A stretch of DNA of 64,000 bases, taken from contig NZ_CP113917.1 in assembly GCF_029395475.1 (NCBI RefSeq), forward strand, positions 1,798,001 through 1,862,000, in the 5' to 3' direction. Below are positions 29,480 to 38,352 of the stretch, one piece after another (position 1 is the first letter of the stretch; every line of letters starts with the position of its first letter). The DNA is from Bifidobacterium sp. ESL0775 (GTDB lineage Bacteria; Actinomycetota; Actinomycetes; Actinomycetales; Bifidobacteriaceae). The translations under genes and the position numbers were made by a program. The notes below the pieces were generated by a model that was not told the origin of the DNA, ran no database searches, and worked only from the letters and a program-made list of their open reading frames with translations.

Positions 29480-29614
29480 CACGGCGAATCGCGCACTCGC
29501 TCTCGCGCCAAGAATCACGGGATGACCGCCCGTCACGATGACTTTCAAACGTGCACATATATTCGGGGCTGATTCATAGGGCATTCAATCCCTCGTATTC
29601 AAACGCGCGAACGA

Positions 29615-30322
29615 CTACTCCGCCAACCGGCCGGTCGCGGCGTGCTGGACGTCGCTCGCCTCGTCTTTGACGAGCCGGGCCAGCGTGGCCTGGGAGCAGT
29701 TGGGATTGAGCGCCGCCGCACGACGAACCATCGTCGCCAACACCACGGGGGCCTTCGGCTCCTCCTCGACGCCGAGCTTGGCGAGGAAATCGAGCGTGTC
29801 GGCGGAAGTCTCCAGGTTTTCCGCGCCCTCGAGGCGCATCTTCCAAGAGGCCTGCGGGTTGCGCAACGCGGCCTCGCGCACCACGGCCGCCTTGTCCTTG
29901 GTAAGCCTGCCCACCAGCCAGTTCTTGTCGTCCGGATTGCCGGCGACGGCCGCGCGCACCTCGTCGTTGCCATCCTCGGAAAGCTTGACGAGGATGTTCG
30001 GGAACGGCATGGTGGAGGCCAGGAAAACTCGGTCCTCCAGCGGGGTGTGCTGGTTGCCGGCCACCGCCTCAAGCAATGCCGTGGCACGGGAGAAGGCGGC
30101 CTGGTTCTCCTTTGGCGGCAACGGCTCGCGGGCGAAGTGGCTTAGCTCCGCGGAATCCTCTGAATGGCGCAGCTCCTCGTAAGTGTTGGTCAGTGGCTCG
30201 AAATTGGCGCCGCCATCGTTCGTATCATTCGTATCGGCCGCATTGTTTGATTGTGCGTTCGTCGCGTCCTGTGGCGCCGTGTCTTGATCCTGGCTTGTCG
30301 TGTCTTGTCCCGTTTCGCTCAT
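29615..30322 (-). CDS. Variant leucine-rich-repeat (LRV/HEAT-like) protein
   Basis: The first 40 residues are Asp/Asn/Gln/Thr-rich and likely disordered. From about 75 to 235 there are helical repeats of 24-30 residues, of the pattern P..ILVKLSEDGNDEVRAAVAGNPDDKNWLVGRL and AVVREAALRNPQ, characteristic of LRV-type or HEAT-like solenoids (bacterial repeats with xVRxAxAxNP). Such solenoids usually bind protein or nucleic acid; no enzyme motif is seen. There is no signal peptide, so it is probably cytoplasmic. The gene ends about 320 bases before rplM and stands alone. Confidence 0.75.
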   Translation of the reverse strand: MSETGQDTTSQDQDTAPQDATNAQSNNAADTNDTNDGGANFEPLTNTYEELRHSEDSAELSHFAREPLPPKENQAAFSRATALLEAVAGNQHTPLEDRVFLASTMPFPNILVKLSEDGNDEVRAAVAGNPDDKNWLVGRLTKDKAAVVREAALRNPQASWKMRLEGAENLETSADTLDFLAKLGVEEEPKAPVVLATMVRRAAALNPNCSQATLARLVKDEASDVQHAATGRLAE

Positions 30323-30474
30323 GGTTCCAGCTTAACGCGAGCCGCAGAGCCGACCTATTGATGTGACGCCACCACCGTCAATCAGGAAATACGATTCCAT
30401 GTGTGGTAAAGCAGACATTCGGCATTGCGCGCAAACATCCAAGATCCGCCTCAGCACCATTCAAAGCATCGACA

Positions 30475-31125
30475 TCACAGGTGGGTCAACCTCGCACGAG
30501 CATTGAACGCTTCGCGAATCCGTTCCTCGAAACTTTCGGACTTCGATCGCGGAACATGGAACCTTACGACGACCCGATCGGTGAAATCTCGCTTTTCCTC
30601 TTGGCCACCCACGCCAGCCAACAGCTGCTCGAAGCGGCCAAGCCATGGGTATTCCAGCACGACTTCATAATGCCGCATCGGCACGATGCTGACGACACGA
30701 GCCGCCTTCACCGCCATCGACGCGGCCGTGGAATACGCGCGGATGAGGCCACCGGATCCAAGCAGAATGCCGCCGAAATAGCGGGTGACGGTGATGACGC
30801 AATCAGTGAGCCTGCCCATGCGGATCACGTCGAGAATCGGCTTGCCGGCGGTGCCGCTCGGCTCGCCGTCATCGCTCATCCGCTCCTTGGCGGCACCGTT
30901 GGCGGCCCCCAGAATCGCGGCGAAAGCGACGTGACGCGCCTTCGGGTTCTGGTCGCGGACGGATTGCACGAACGCGAGCGCCTCGTCCAATGTCTGGATA
31001 TGGCAGGCGTCGCCGATGAACTCGGACTTCCTCTCGATGAACGAATCGTGCGCGGGAGTCTCGACGGGATCGGAGAGCGTCGAAAAGCCCTCGATGGTCC
31101 CGTTTCGTTCGCTGCCTGCGCTCAC
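30475..31125 (-). CDS. YigZ/IMPACT family protein
   Basis: The two blocks of the YigZ/IMPACT (UPF0029) family are plain: KSEFIGDACHIQTLDEALAFV near the N-terminus, then SDDGEPSGTAGKPILDVIR and VTRYFGGILLGSGGLIRAYSTAA. Relatives act in translation control in eukaryotes; bacterial members are poorly defined. A GTG start at 31125 is chosen because AAGGAG lies eight bases upstream; an ATG at 31143 has no ribosome-binding site. The product is about 216 residues with an extra 20-residue N-terminal tail. Confidence 0.85.
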   Translation of the reverse strand: MSAGSERNGTIEGFSTLSDPVETPAHDSFIERKSEFIGDACHIQTLDEALAFVQSVRDQNPKARHVAFAAILGAANGAAKERMSDDGEPSGTAGKPILDVIRMGRLTDCVITVTRYFGGILLGSGGLIRAYSTAASMAVKAARVVSIVPMRHYEVVLEYPWLGRFEQLLAGVGGQEEKRDFTDRVVVRFHVPRSKSESFEERIREAFNARARLTHL

Positions 31126-31146
31126 TGATCCGTCTCCTTGCATCAA

Positions 31147-31750
31147 GCTTGATTACCTTGCCTTGCCGTCTTGATGGCTTTCGTCCTTATAATCTTATAA
31201 TCCTTAAAAACATGCACGTGCGGTGGCATCCAAGTTTTATTGCGGAATGCCCAGGAAACAATGGATTCGGAAACGCTCCGGTTTCCTTGCCTTCACGCAG
31301 CCTTGGCACCTCATGTTCGCCGCGTGTCGCAGGATTCCACCCGATTAACCGAATGTAAAATATTCCATCTGAAATTTCAAAACCTGAGACGGGCGACAGA
31401 TCGAAGCCATATCTTGCTAGACTTGCCGCAAGGAGCAAGGGACAAGGATGTTCCTGCGCTCCCCATACAACACCCCATAGCAAATACCGCAGAACCGGGT
31501 TATTCAATGCGGAATCAGAAAAACTCATACGCTTAAACGAAACGAAAACGCAACTTATCCAGCTTATTTGACGAATCAGCACAGTAAGAAACCGCACATT
31601 TTCGTGATGGGCATTTGATGAAAACTCACCATTATTTAATGTGATTCAGCATGATTTACGATGATATCTGCACCGTGTCGAATATCCAAAACACAAGTCG
31701 GGAGTAAGCCTGAGCCTACTCCCGACCAGTCTTCATTTATACCTCTAAAG
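31147..31750. other. Gene-poor interval before tRNA-Ser(GCT)
   Basis: About 600 AT-richer bases without a supported gene. One 136-codon frame on the minus strand (31187-31597) lacks a ribosome-binding site and has a composition unlike neighbouring proteins. The only clear structures are the terminator hairpin at 31697-31726 and TATAAT-like runs near 31185-31200. I tested by eye for SRP RNA, RNase P and tmRNA signatures and found none. Confidence 0.4.
31697..31726 (-). terminator. Terminator after tRNA-Ser(GCT)
   Basis: GTCGGGAGTA and TACTCCCGAC form a perfect 10-bp stem with a 10-base loop, followed on the minus strand by TTGTGTTTTGG. It lies 24 bases past the tRNA. Confidence 0.85.
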
Positions 31751-31837
31751 CGGAGCCGGAGAGATTCGAACTCTCGAACCGCTTGCGCAGTTAACACCTT
31801 AGCAGGGTGCCCCTATCGGCCACTCAGGCACAGCTCC
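31751..31837 (-). tRNA. tRNA-Ser(GCT)
   Basis: On the minus strand GGAGCTG pairs with CGGCTCC, with discriminator G. The anticodon stem GCACC/GGTGT encloses CTGCTAA with anticodon GCT. A long variable arm identifies it as serine. Length is 87 nt; no encoded CCA. Confidence 0.95.
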
Positions 31838-31997
31838 GAGCTGCGCACGACAACGCCAAGCGCAACATTTGATTACTATAACAGCATCGGGCGACGCGCG
31901 CCACTCCGAATTTTCACTGTGTCCCGCCTTCTACCTCGTTTCCAAGTCCAGCGATGGCAATGGATACAACCACGACGTATACCGGCGCTCCCGCCTC

Positions 31998-33008
31998 CTA
32001 CATCGTTTCCGGATCCGGTGCACGATGGCCGGAGAACGTGATCACCACGGCGATGATGACCAGCGCGACGCCCGCCAAATCGCCCAATGTCGGAATCTCA
32101 CCGATAATCAAGCCGACAAGCAGCGCCATGACCGGATTGATGGCTTGGATGACGGAATAGCGAGCGGAGCTGACGCGGCGCATGATGACCTGGTCGATGA
32201 TGTAGGGCACAAACGACGCGAAAATCGCGACCACCAACATCACTCCAAGCAATTTCAGCGCGCCGAATTCGCCACGCGCCCACGTCGCGCCCGGCTTGGG
32301 GCTGATGACGCCTTTGACGGCCGGGACGGCGAGGAAAACGGACTGCACGAGCCAGCCGATGAACATGCTCACCGTCAGGGAATCGAGCGGGTTCGAGCGC
32401 TGGGCTACCATGCGGCCGAAGATGATATAGCAGCCCCACATCGCCCCATCGATGAGGATAGCGATGAGGCCCAGCAGGAAATGCGGGTATTTGCCGGGGT
32501 TCGCGAACGACACACCGGCGAGCAGCACCACACCCGCGGCGGCGAGCACGATGCCAAGCCGCTCGCGCCAACTATGGCCGGTGATGACGGCGACGCCAAG
32601 CGGCCCGACGAATTCGATGGAGACGGCAATGCCCATGTCCATGTTGCTCATCCCCAGATAGAACAGCGTGTTCATCAGCATCACGGAAATGCCCGCGAGC
32701 GCGACGATCCACCAATCGCGGGGGGTGCGTGGCAGGCCGCTTCGTTTCGCCTTCGAAAACGGGCGGCGCCAGACCATCATCAGGACGGCCACGAAACCGA
32801 CACGGTACCAGGCCGCAAGCAGCGGGTCAAGCTGGGTGAACGCCAGCTTGGCCACCGACGTGGCCAGATAGATCATCAGGCCCTCGCCCATGATGATGAG
32901 CACCACAGGGATGCGGTTGAAGACGGCATCCAAGCGAGAACCGGATAATTGGACATGCCTGGAATCCTTTGGTTCAGGCTGGTTCTGGAGAGATGATGAA
33001 GACGACAT
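31998..33008 (-). CDS. EamA/DMT-superfamily membrane transporter
   Basis: The 336-residue product has about ten membrane helices in two EamA repeats (first about 35-170, second about 185-325), with typical patterns such as FYLGMSNMDMGIAVSIEFVGPLGVAV and QAINPVMALLVGLIIGEIPTLGDLAGVALVIIAV. The RhtA-like EF.GPLGVA stretch suggests an amino-acid or metabolite exporter, but the substrate cannot be read from sequence. The start MSSSSSLQNQ is taken; an upstream in-frame GTG is a less likely start. It is divergent from dinB. Confidence 0.85.
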   Translation of the reverse strand: MSSSSSLQNQPEPKDSRHVQLSGSRLDAVFNRIPVVLIIMGEGLMIYLATSVAKLAFTQLDPLLAAWYRVGFVAVLMMVWRRPFSKAKRSGLPRTPRDWWIVALAGISVMLMNTLFYLGMSNMDMGIAVSIEFVGPLGVAVITGHSWRERLGIVLAAAGVVLLAGVSFANPGKYPHFLLGLIAILIDGAMWGCYIIFGRMVAQRSNPLDSLTVSMFIGWLVQSVFLAVPAVKGVISPKPGATWARGEFGALKLLGVMLVVAIFASFVPYIIDQVIMRRVSSARYSVIQAINPVMALLVGLIIGEIPTLGDLAGVALVIIAVVITFSGHRAPDPETM

Positions 33009-33162
33009 AATCACCTAAACTACACCACAATGCCCAATAGATGAAGAGGCGTTGTTAAAACGTGATACGTCATACATTTCTGTTGGCATAGCCATGGACT
33101 TTCGGGTTGGAAGCCGTTTCACACGCCTAGTGAACGGCATGGCCCGCACTTAGAATGGAAGC

Positions 33163-34632
33163 ATGAGCACAGCACCAAGGAACGCCGCCGCGAAACGCGA
33201 CTGGGGTCACGACGAGACCGGTTGCACGGTGCTGCATATCGACATGGACGCCTTCTACGCCTCACTGGAAATCGCGCGGCATCCGGAGCTAAGAGGCCGG
33301 CCCGTCATCATCGGCTGGCCAGGGCCACGAAGCGTGGTGTCGGCGGCCAATTACGAGGCACGAAAATACGGTGTCAATTCGGCGATGCCAATGGTACGGG
33401 CGCGGCAGCTCTGCCCCGGCGGTGCGTACGTGCGGGTCGACATGACCTACTACCGGATGATGTCGAAGCGGATTTTCGACGAGGTGTTCAGGCAGGTCAC
33501 CGACCAGATCGAGCAGGTCTCCGTCGACGAGGGTTATATGGACGTCTCAAGTGCGTTGCTGCGCTGGAAGTCGCCGAGCGTCATCGGGGCTTGGATTCGC
33601 GCGCAGGTCGCGGCGCGGTTCAGCATCACCTGTTCGGTGGGTATCGCGGCCAACAAACTGGTGGCGAAAATGGCCTCGACCAACGCCAAGCCTGACGGGA
33701 TGCTACTGATCCCCAAGGCGCGGCACGCCGAATTCGTGCAGATGATGCCATTGCGAGGAATTCCTGGCATCGGGCCATCGCTGGAAAAGCGGCTCAACGA
33801 ATGGGGCGTCAAGACCGTGGCCGACCTGGCCGATATGGACGAGACCGCACTGCTGCAGGCGACGCGCTCGAAAATCACCGCGCATAACCTCTATCTCGCC
33901 GCCCGCGGGCAGGACGAACGGCCCATCGTCACCCACGCGCCAGAGAAATCCATCGGAGCGGAAATCACCTTTGAGCACGACACACGCAATTTCGAGGAGG
34001 TGCGGGAGCTCCTGCACCACTGCAGCAATGAGGTCACACACGCCTTGCGGCAGAAGGGGTTGGTGGCGCGCACCGTGAACGTGAAGCTGCGGTTCGCCGA
34101 CATGAGCTACTCCACCAAGGCGCACACGCTCGAACGGCCCATCGACACCACAGCGGCGATGTATCCCGAATCCGTGGCGCTTTTGAAGGCCATGCTCGGG
34201 ATGCCGGCGGACGCCGCCGACGACACTCCCCTGCCGCGCGAGGTGCGTCTGGCCGGTGTCAGCGCCAGCTCGTTGAGCGACAAGGACGAGACCCCAGTGC
34301 AGCTGACCATCGACGATTTGCTGGGCGATTCTGCTGGGCCTGGTAATCAGGGCGACCAAGACCACAGCAACGACGATCTCAGCGCAGTCGGCAATGGCGA
34401 CGATAGCCATGGCGACAGTGACAGCAACGTCAAACGCGGCAAGACAGATAACGCCGCCCGCGGCGATGACGCTCACGGAAATGACAACAATAACGAGGAA
34501 CGTATCCGCAGCGCCGAAACCGTGCTCGACGCCGTCCGCGAACGCTATGGCACAGGCGCGGCCACCCTCGGCTTGGAGCACGTCGACTGGAAGGCCAAGC
34601 AGATCGCCGGCAACAGCAAACCCGAGTCCTGA
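33163..34632 (+). CDS. dinB: DNA polymerase IV (Y family) with extended C-terminus
   Basis: Pol IV performs translesion synthesis. LHIDMDAFYASLEI carries the catalytic Asp pair (27 and 29), and SVDEGYMDVS near 122 supplies the second acidic site. The helix-hairpin-helix LRGIPGIGPSLEKRL and the little-finger domain follow, to about residue 350. Between about 385 and 450 lies an Asp/Asn/Ser/His-rich linker, followed by a short folded end (RIRSAETVLDAVRERYGTGAATLG). That end resembles the C-terminal segment that follows a clamp-binding motif in other Pol IV proteins. The clamp motif candidate is VQLTIDDLLG. At 489 residues it is longer than usual. No actinobacterial LexA box (CGAAC-N4-GTTCG) is visible upstream. 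Confidence 0.94.
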   Translation: MSTAPRNAAAKRDWGHDETGCTVLHIDMDAFYASLEIARHPELRGRPVIIGWPGPRSVVSAANYEARKYGVNSAMPMVRARQLCPGGAYVRVDMTYYRMMSKRIFDEVFRQVTDQIEQVSVDEGYMDVSSALLRWKSPSVIGAWIRAQVAARFSITCSVGIAANKLVAKMASTNAKPDGMLLIPKARHAEFVQMMPLRGIPGIGPSLEKRLNEWGVKTVADLADMDETALLQATRSKITAHNLYLAARGQDERPIVTHAPEKSIGAEITFEHDTRNFEEVRELLHHCSNEVTHALRQKGLVARTVNVKLRFADMSYSTKAHTLERPIDTTAAMYPESVALLKAMLGMPADAADDTPLPREVRLAGVSASSLSDKDETPVQLTIDDLLGDSAGPGNQGDQDHSNDDLSAVGNGDDSHGDSDSNVKRGKTDNAARGDDAHGNDNNNEERIRSAETVLDAVRERYGTGAATLGLEHVDWKAKQIAGNSKPES

Positions 34633-34732
34633 ACGACACCACTTCTCAACACCATGCGCGCCCAAAGCACTTGTAGGACTACGGCTCGTTCCTAACCAAA
34701 CATGCGATGAAAATCAACAAAATCAACCCTGA

Positions 34733-34781
34733 ATCCTGAGTTTGCTCGCATGTTCAACTGAACATGCATGAGAATCAGGAT
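34733..34781. terminator. Long inverted repeat between convergent dinB and dapC
   Basis: ATCCTGA/TCAGGAT (34733-34739, 34775-34781) and GCATGTTCA/TGAACATGC (34748-34756, 34759-34767) form a symmetrical two-part inverted repeat between two convergent genes. A bidirectional terminator or cruciform is likely, though no clear T-run follows in either direction. Confidence 0.55.
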
Positions 34782-34831
34782 CCGACAGACAAAACGCTAC
34801 TTTTTACAGAACGTTGAGTGAATCGGCTCTG

Positions 34832-35968
34832 TCAGCCACGAAGGCGGGAGACGACCTCGGCGATCGATGTGTCAGTGGCGGTGGCGGAGAAACGCAGGTA
34901 GGCGGGGGCACCGTAGAACTCGCCGGGGCTGGCGATGATGCCTAGGCGCGCGAGGTCGGCCATGTCCTGCCAGCAATCGTCGCTTTTGGCGCGAACCCAG
35001 ACGTAGAGGGCGCCCTGGGGCATGTGCGCGTCGTAACCGTATGCGCACAGGCCGTCGACCAGTTGATGCAAGCGTTTGGCATAACGGGCGCGCTGCGTTT
35101 TGACCGCCTCGGAATCACCCAACGCCACGGCCATCGCGGCCTGGATCGGACCGGGAATGATCTCGCCAATCTGCTTGCGGTAGACGGTCATCGGGCGGAC
35201 AAGCTCGGGGTCGCCGGCGATGAGCGCGGTGCGGTAGCCGGCCATGTTCGACTGCTTGCTCAACGAGTAGAGCACGAGAATGCCCTCGGCGCTGCCGTCG
35301 CAGACGTCAGGTTGCAGCATGCACGGAGCCGGGGTGGGTGCCACTCCATTCTCTCCCGTCCATGTCAGCAGGCCGTAGCATTCGTCGGAAAGAACCACCG
35401 CACCGATCTCGCGGGCCGCAGCGACGATGTCGTGAAGCTGCGCGGCCAAGAGGACCTCACCAGTGGGGTTGCAGGGGGAATTGACCCAAATGGCTTTGAC
35501 ACCGGGAATGGAGCGCCACGAGTTGACGTCGGCGATGTCGGCGGCCTTGTAGGTCTTGGCTCCGGCCAGTTGCGTGCCGATATCGTACGTGGGGTATGAC
35601 ACCTCGGGTTGCACGATGACATCACCCGGGCCGAAATGGAGCAGCGAGGCCATCAGCGCGACGGCTTCCTTGGAGCCGACCGTGGGGACGAAATCGGCGT
35701 TGATCGCGTCGAAATCTACCCCGCGGTTGACACGGAACCATTCTTCCACGGCTTTGCGCAAGGTCCCGGTTCCAGCGACCGTCGGATAACCATGGGCATT
35801 GGGCAGATCCGTCGAGCCCGCGAGCGCCCGCTGCACGCTGGCCGGCACCGGATCGACCGGCGAGCCGACGGAGAGGTCGACCATGCCGCCGGGAGCCTTC
35901 TTCGCCGTTTCCTTATAAGGCGCGACACGATTCCAATCGTATGGAGAATCAAACCTGTAGAAACCCAT
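34832..35968 (-). CDS. dapC: Succinyldiaminopimelate aminotransferase (DapC type)
   Basis: This is a fold-type I PLP aminotransferase of 378 residues. The cofactor Lys lies in LYSLSKQSNMAGYRTAL near residue 238, with substrate and phosphate motifs VNSPCNPTGEVL and LSDECYGLL. In Actinobacteria the DapC enzyme of the lysine/diaminopimelate pathway is characteristically encoded next to fdxA, as here, which is the main basis for this name. The family also contains other acyl-amino-acid aminotransferases. A terminator lies between fdxA and this gene, so the two may not share one full transcript. Confidence 0.82.
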   Translation of the reverse strand: MGFYRFDSPYDWNRVAPYKETAKKAPGGMVDLSVGSPVDPVPASVQRALAGSTDLPNAHGYPTVAGTGTLRKAVEEWFRVNRGVDFDAINADFVPTVGSKEAVALMASLLHFGPGDVIVQPEVSYPTYDIGTQLAGAKTYKAADIADVNSWRSIPGVKAIWVNSPCNPTGEVLLAAQLHDIVAAAREIGAVVLSDECYGLLTWTGENGVAPTPAPCMLQPDVCDGSAEGILVLYSLSKQSNMAGYRTALIAGDPELVRPMTVYRKQIGEIIPGPIQAAMAVALGDSEAVKTQRARYAKRLHQLVDGLCAYGYDAHMPQGALYVWVRAKSDDCWQDMADLARLGIIASPGEFYGAPAYLRFSATATDTSIAEVVSRLRG

Positions 35969-36069
35969 TGCGCCGCCTTTCGCGTATCTTATTCAAAGAA
36001 AATGCCTACTTGCGATGATACCGGCGGCAATGCCAAATCGTAATCCGCACTTCGTTGCGCTCATCAATC

Positions 36070-36118
36070 ACAAAACCCACGTACCTTGACGTCTGAAAGA
36101 CGAAGATATGTGGGTTTG
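36070..36118 (-). terminator. Terminator after fdxA
   Basis: AAACCCACGTA (36073-36083) pairs with TATGTGGGTTT (36107-36117) over 11 bp, with an inner CGTC/GACG element. On the minus strand the RNA ends GGGUUUUGUG. It lies about 20 bases past fdxA. Confidence 0.75.
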
Positions 36119-36137
36119 AAAAACCTACGCAGAAAAA

Positions 36138-36461
36138 TCAGTCCTGATTCTGCGGGGGCAGGGCGGCGATGCGGGCCTCGTCCTTGCCGGACGGACCAGC
36201 GGCCTGGGCACCACCCAGATCACCGATATCGTTGAAATAGGTCACAGCGGCATCCTTGTACCACGCCCATTCCTCGGGAACGTCGTCCTCGTAGAAGATC
36301 GCCTCGGTGGGACACACGGGCTCGCAGGCGCCGCAATCCACGCATTCGTTGGGGTTGATATAGAGCGTGCGCTCACCCTCATAGATGCAGTCGACCGGGC
36401 ATTCGTCGACGCACGCCTTGTCCTTGACGTCGATGCAGGGCTGAGCAATCACATAAGCCAT
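36138..36461 (-). CDS. fdxA: Seven-iron type ferredoxin FdxA
   Basis: The 107-residue product has two cluster motifs: an N-terminal one with Cys at about 9, 17 and 21 ([18 protein letters not shown], typical of a 3Fe-4S/4Fe-4S protein) and [12 protein letters not shown] for the 4Fe-4S centre. The C-terminal half ([21 protein letters not shown]) is the actinobacterial FdxA extension. It serves as a low-potential electron carrier; the partner is not evident here. It sits upstream of dapC. Confidence 0.92.
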   Translation of the reverse strand: MAYVIAQPCIDVKDKACVDECPVDCIYEGERTLYINPNECVDCGACEPVCPTEAIFYEDDVPEEWAWYKDAAVTYFNDIGDLGGAQAAGPSGKDEARIAALPPQNQD

Positions 36462-36514
36462 TGAGGCCTCCTTACAACCTGAGCTTTCTTTAGGTTACGT
36501 TAACGCGACGACGG

Positions 36515-38113
36515 TCATTCGCCAGGTTCGGCCTTGGCTGTTTCCGCTTTGGCCGTCCCGGCTTCCCCAGCCACGGTTTTCTCGACCTTGGCTTGCTCGG
36601 CCCTCGCGGCCTTCACCTTGTTGAGGTCGGCATCGAGCTCGCCATTGCCCAGACGGGAATGCTTGTAGGAGTAGCCGAAGTAGATGCAGAAGCCAATCAA
36701 CAGCCAGACCACGAAACGGATCCAAGTAAGCACCGAAAGATTGAGCATCAGCCAGAGGTTCGCGATGGCGATGAGGATCGGGATCCACGGATTGCCGGGA
36801 ATCTTGAACGAACGGTGCAGGTCGGGACGCTTCTTGCGCATGATCGGCACCGAAATCGCGACCAGGGTGAAGGCCGAAAGCGTGCCGATGTTGATCATGT
36901 CGGAAAGGACGTTGATGTTGAAGCAGGAGGCGACGAAGGCGACCAGGACGCTGGCGGCGATCTGCAGCTTGGCGGGCGTGCCGTGCTTACCGACCTTGGA
37001 GAGGCCACGCGGAAGCAGGCCGTCACGGCTCATTGCGAAGACCACGCGGGTCAGGGAGAGCAGCATGACCATGACCACGGTCGTCAAGCCCAGCACGATG
37101 GCGAAGGAGATGATCTTGGCGGCCCATGTGGCGCCGACCAGCTCGAAACCGGTGGCCAGCGACGGGTCCTTGGCTTTGGCGAGGTCTTTGTAGGAGACCA
37201 TGCCGGTGGTGACGACGGTGACGAGGACGTACATGACGATGACAAGCACCATGCCCAGGCCGAGGCCGAGCGGCACGTTGCGCGCGGGGTCCTTGGTCTC
37301 CTCGCTGACGGTGGCGACCGCATCGAAGCCGATGAACGCGAAGAAGACGAGGGCGGCGCCGGAGATGATGCCGGAGATGCCGTAGATCGTGGGTTGTTGT
37401 CCGATAATCCATTGGAAGAGCGGCTGGGTCATGATGCCGTTGGACGCGGCCCCCGGCACCGAACTGGCGGGCTGGGATGGCGGGATGAACGGAACATAGT
37501 TGGACGGTTTGATATAGAAGAAGCCGACGATGACCACGAAGACGACGATGCCGATCTTGAGAATCGTGAACGCGCCGTCGACGCGGGCGCCGATCTTGGT
37601 GCCGAATACGAGCAAGACAGTGAAAAACGCGACGACGATCAGCGGGGCCCAATCGAAGGTGAACCAGCCGAAATTGATCTCGGTGCTCGAGTTGAAGCCG
37701 ATGAGGTGGAGGAAATCGTTGAGGTAGACGCTCCAGTATTTGGCGATCACCGAGCTGGCCATGAGCATCTCGAGGATGAGGTCCCAGCCGATGACCCATG
37801 CCATCAGCTCGCCCACTGTGGTGTAGGTGAAGGTATAGGCCGAACCGGCCGCGGGGATCATCGAGGCGAACTCGGCATAGCACATCACGGCCGCCGCGCA
37901 GATGATGCCGGCGATGAGGAAGCTGATGATGGCGGCGGGGCCGGCGTGGAAGGCGATGGCCTGCGCGCCGACGGAGAAGATGCCAGCGCCCACGGCGACG
38001 GCCACGCCCATGACGGCGAGGTCCCAAGCCCCAAGATTGCGCACCAGTTTGCGGTCACCGGTGGCGGTTTCGGCGAGCGTCTGCTCCACTGACTTCGTTC
38101 TGAACAGATTCAT
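36515..38113 (-). CDS. APC-superfamily amino acid permease
   Basis: The 532-residue product has about twelve membrane helices and the APC consensus GVAVAVGAGIFSVGAQAI near residue 37. FFAFIGFDAVATVSEETKDPARNVPLG near 275 is the segment shared with cationic amino acid transporters (CAT/YfnA group). A cytoplasmic tail of about 50 residues rich in Ala, Lys and Glu ends the protein. The substrate is probably a cationic or general amino acid, by family. The gene is upstream of fdxA on the same strand but separated from it by about 50 bases. Confidence 0.88.
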   Translation of the reverse strand: MNLFRTKSVEQTLAETATGDRKLVRNLGAWDLAVMGVAVAVGAGIFSVGAQAIAFHAGPAAIISFLIAGIICAAAVMCYAEFASMIPAAGSAYTFTYTTVGELMAWVIGWDLILEMLMASSVIAKYWSVYLNDFLHLIGFNSSTEINFGWFTFDWAPLIVVAFFTVLLVFGTKIGARVDGAFTILKIGIVVFVVIVGFFYIKPSNYVPFIPPSQPASSVPGAASNGIMTQPLFQWIIGQQPTIYGISGIISGAALVFFAFIGFDAVATVSEETKDPARNVPLGLGLGMVLVIVMYVLVTVVTTGMVSYKDLAKAKDPSLATGFELVGATWAAKIISFAIVLGLTTVVMVMLLSLTRVVFAMSRDGLLPRGLSKVGKHGTPAKLQIAASVLVAFVASCFNINVLSDMINIGTLSAFTLVAISVPIMRKKRPDLHRSFKIPGNPWIPILIAIANLWLMLNLSVLTWIRFVVWLLIGFCIYFGYSYKHSRLGNGELDADLNKVKAARAEQAKVEKTVAGEAGTAKAETAKAEPGE

Positions 38114-38201
38114 TGGTGTTAACCCTTCTCATTTCCTCGTTGTCTTCATAAAAAAGACCTACCGAAAGGATAGGAATAAGGCATGACGATAATGCCACTT
38201 G

Positions 38202-38216
38202 GTTCGTATATCGAAC
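38202..38216. promoter_or_regulatory. Inverted repeat upstream of the permease gene
   Basis: GTTCG-TATAT-CGAAC lies about 90 bases before the permease start. Just downstream is a weaker repeat GGCAT-N7-ATGCC (38180-38196). These are candidate operators of an unknown regulator; the half-sites are in the reverse order of an actinobacterial LexA box. Confidence 0.35.
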
Positions 38217-38352
38217 ATTTTATTCGACAGAAATGAAAGAACTATCGAATAATAGACACCGAGACGAATATGGCATAATAGGCATCTCTATCGCTGAATA
38301 ATTCGCAGTGAAGTGGAATCCATTCCCGGCACGCGATATTCTGCGCTTCCGT

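Noticed and set aside
31187..31597. 136-codon minus-strand frame in the gap before tRNA-Ser(GCT)
   Set aside because: No ribosome-binding site, atypical composition and no recognisable family; kept only as part of the gap description.
33015..33162. LexA (SOS) box upstream of dinB
   Set aside because: No CGAAC-N4-GTTCG or close variant is visible in the 148-base gap.
36593..38092. 499-codon plus-strand frame opposite the amino-acid permease
   Set aside because: Same reason: reverse complement of a hydrophobic gene.
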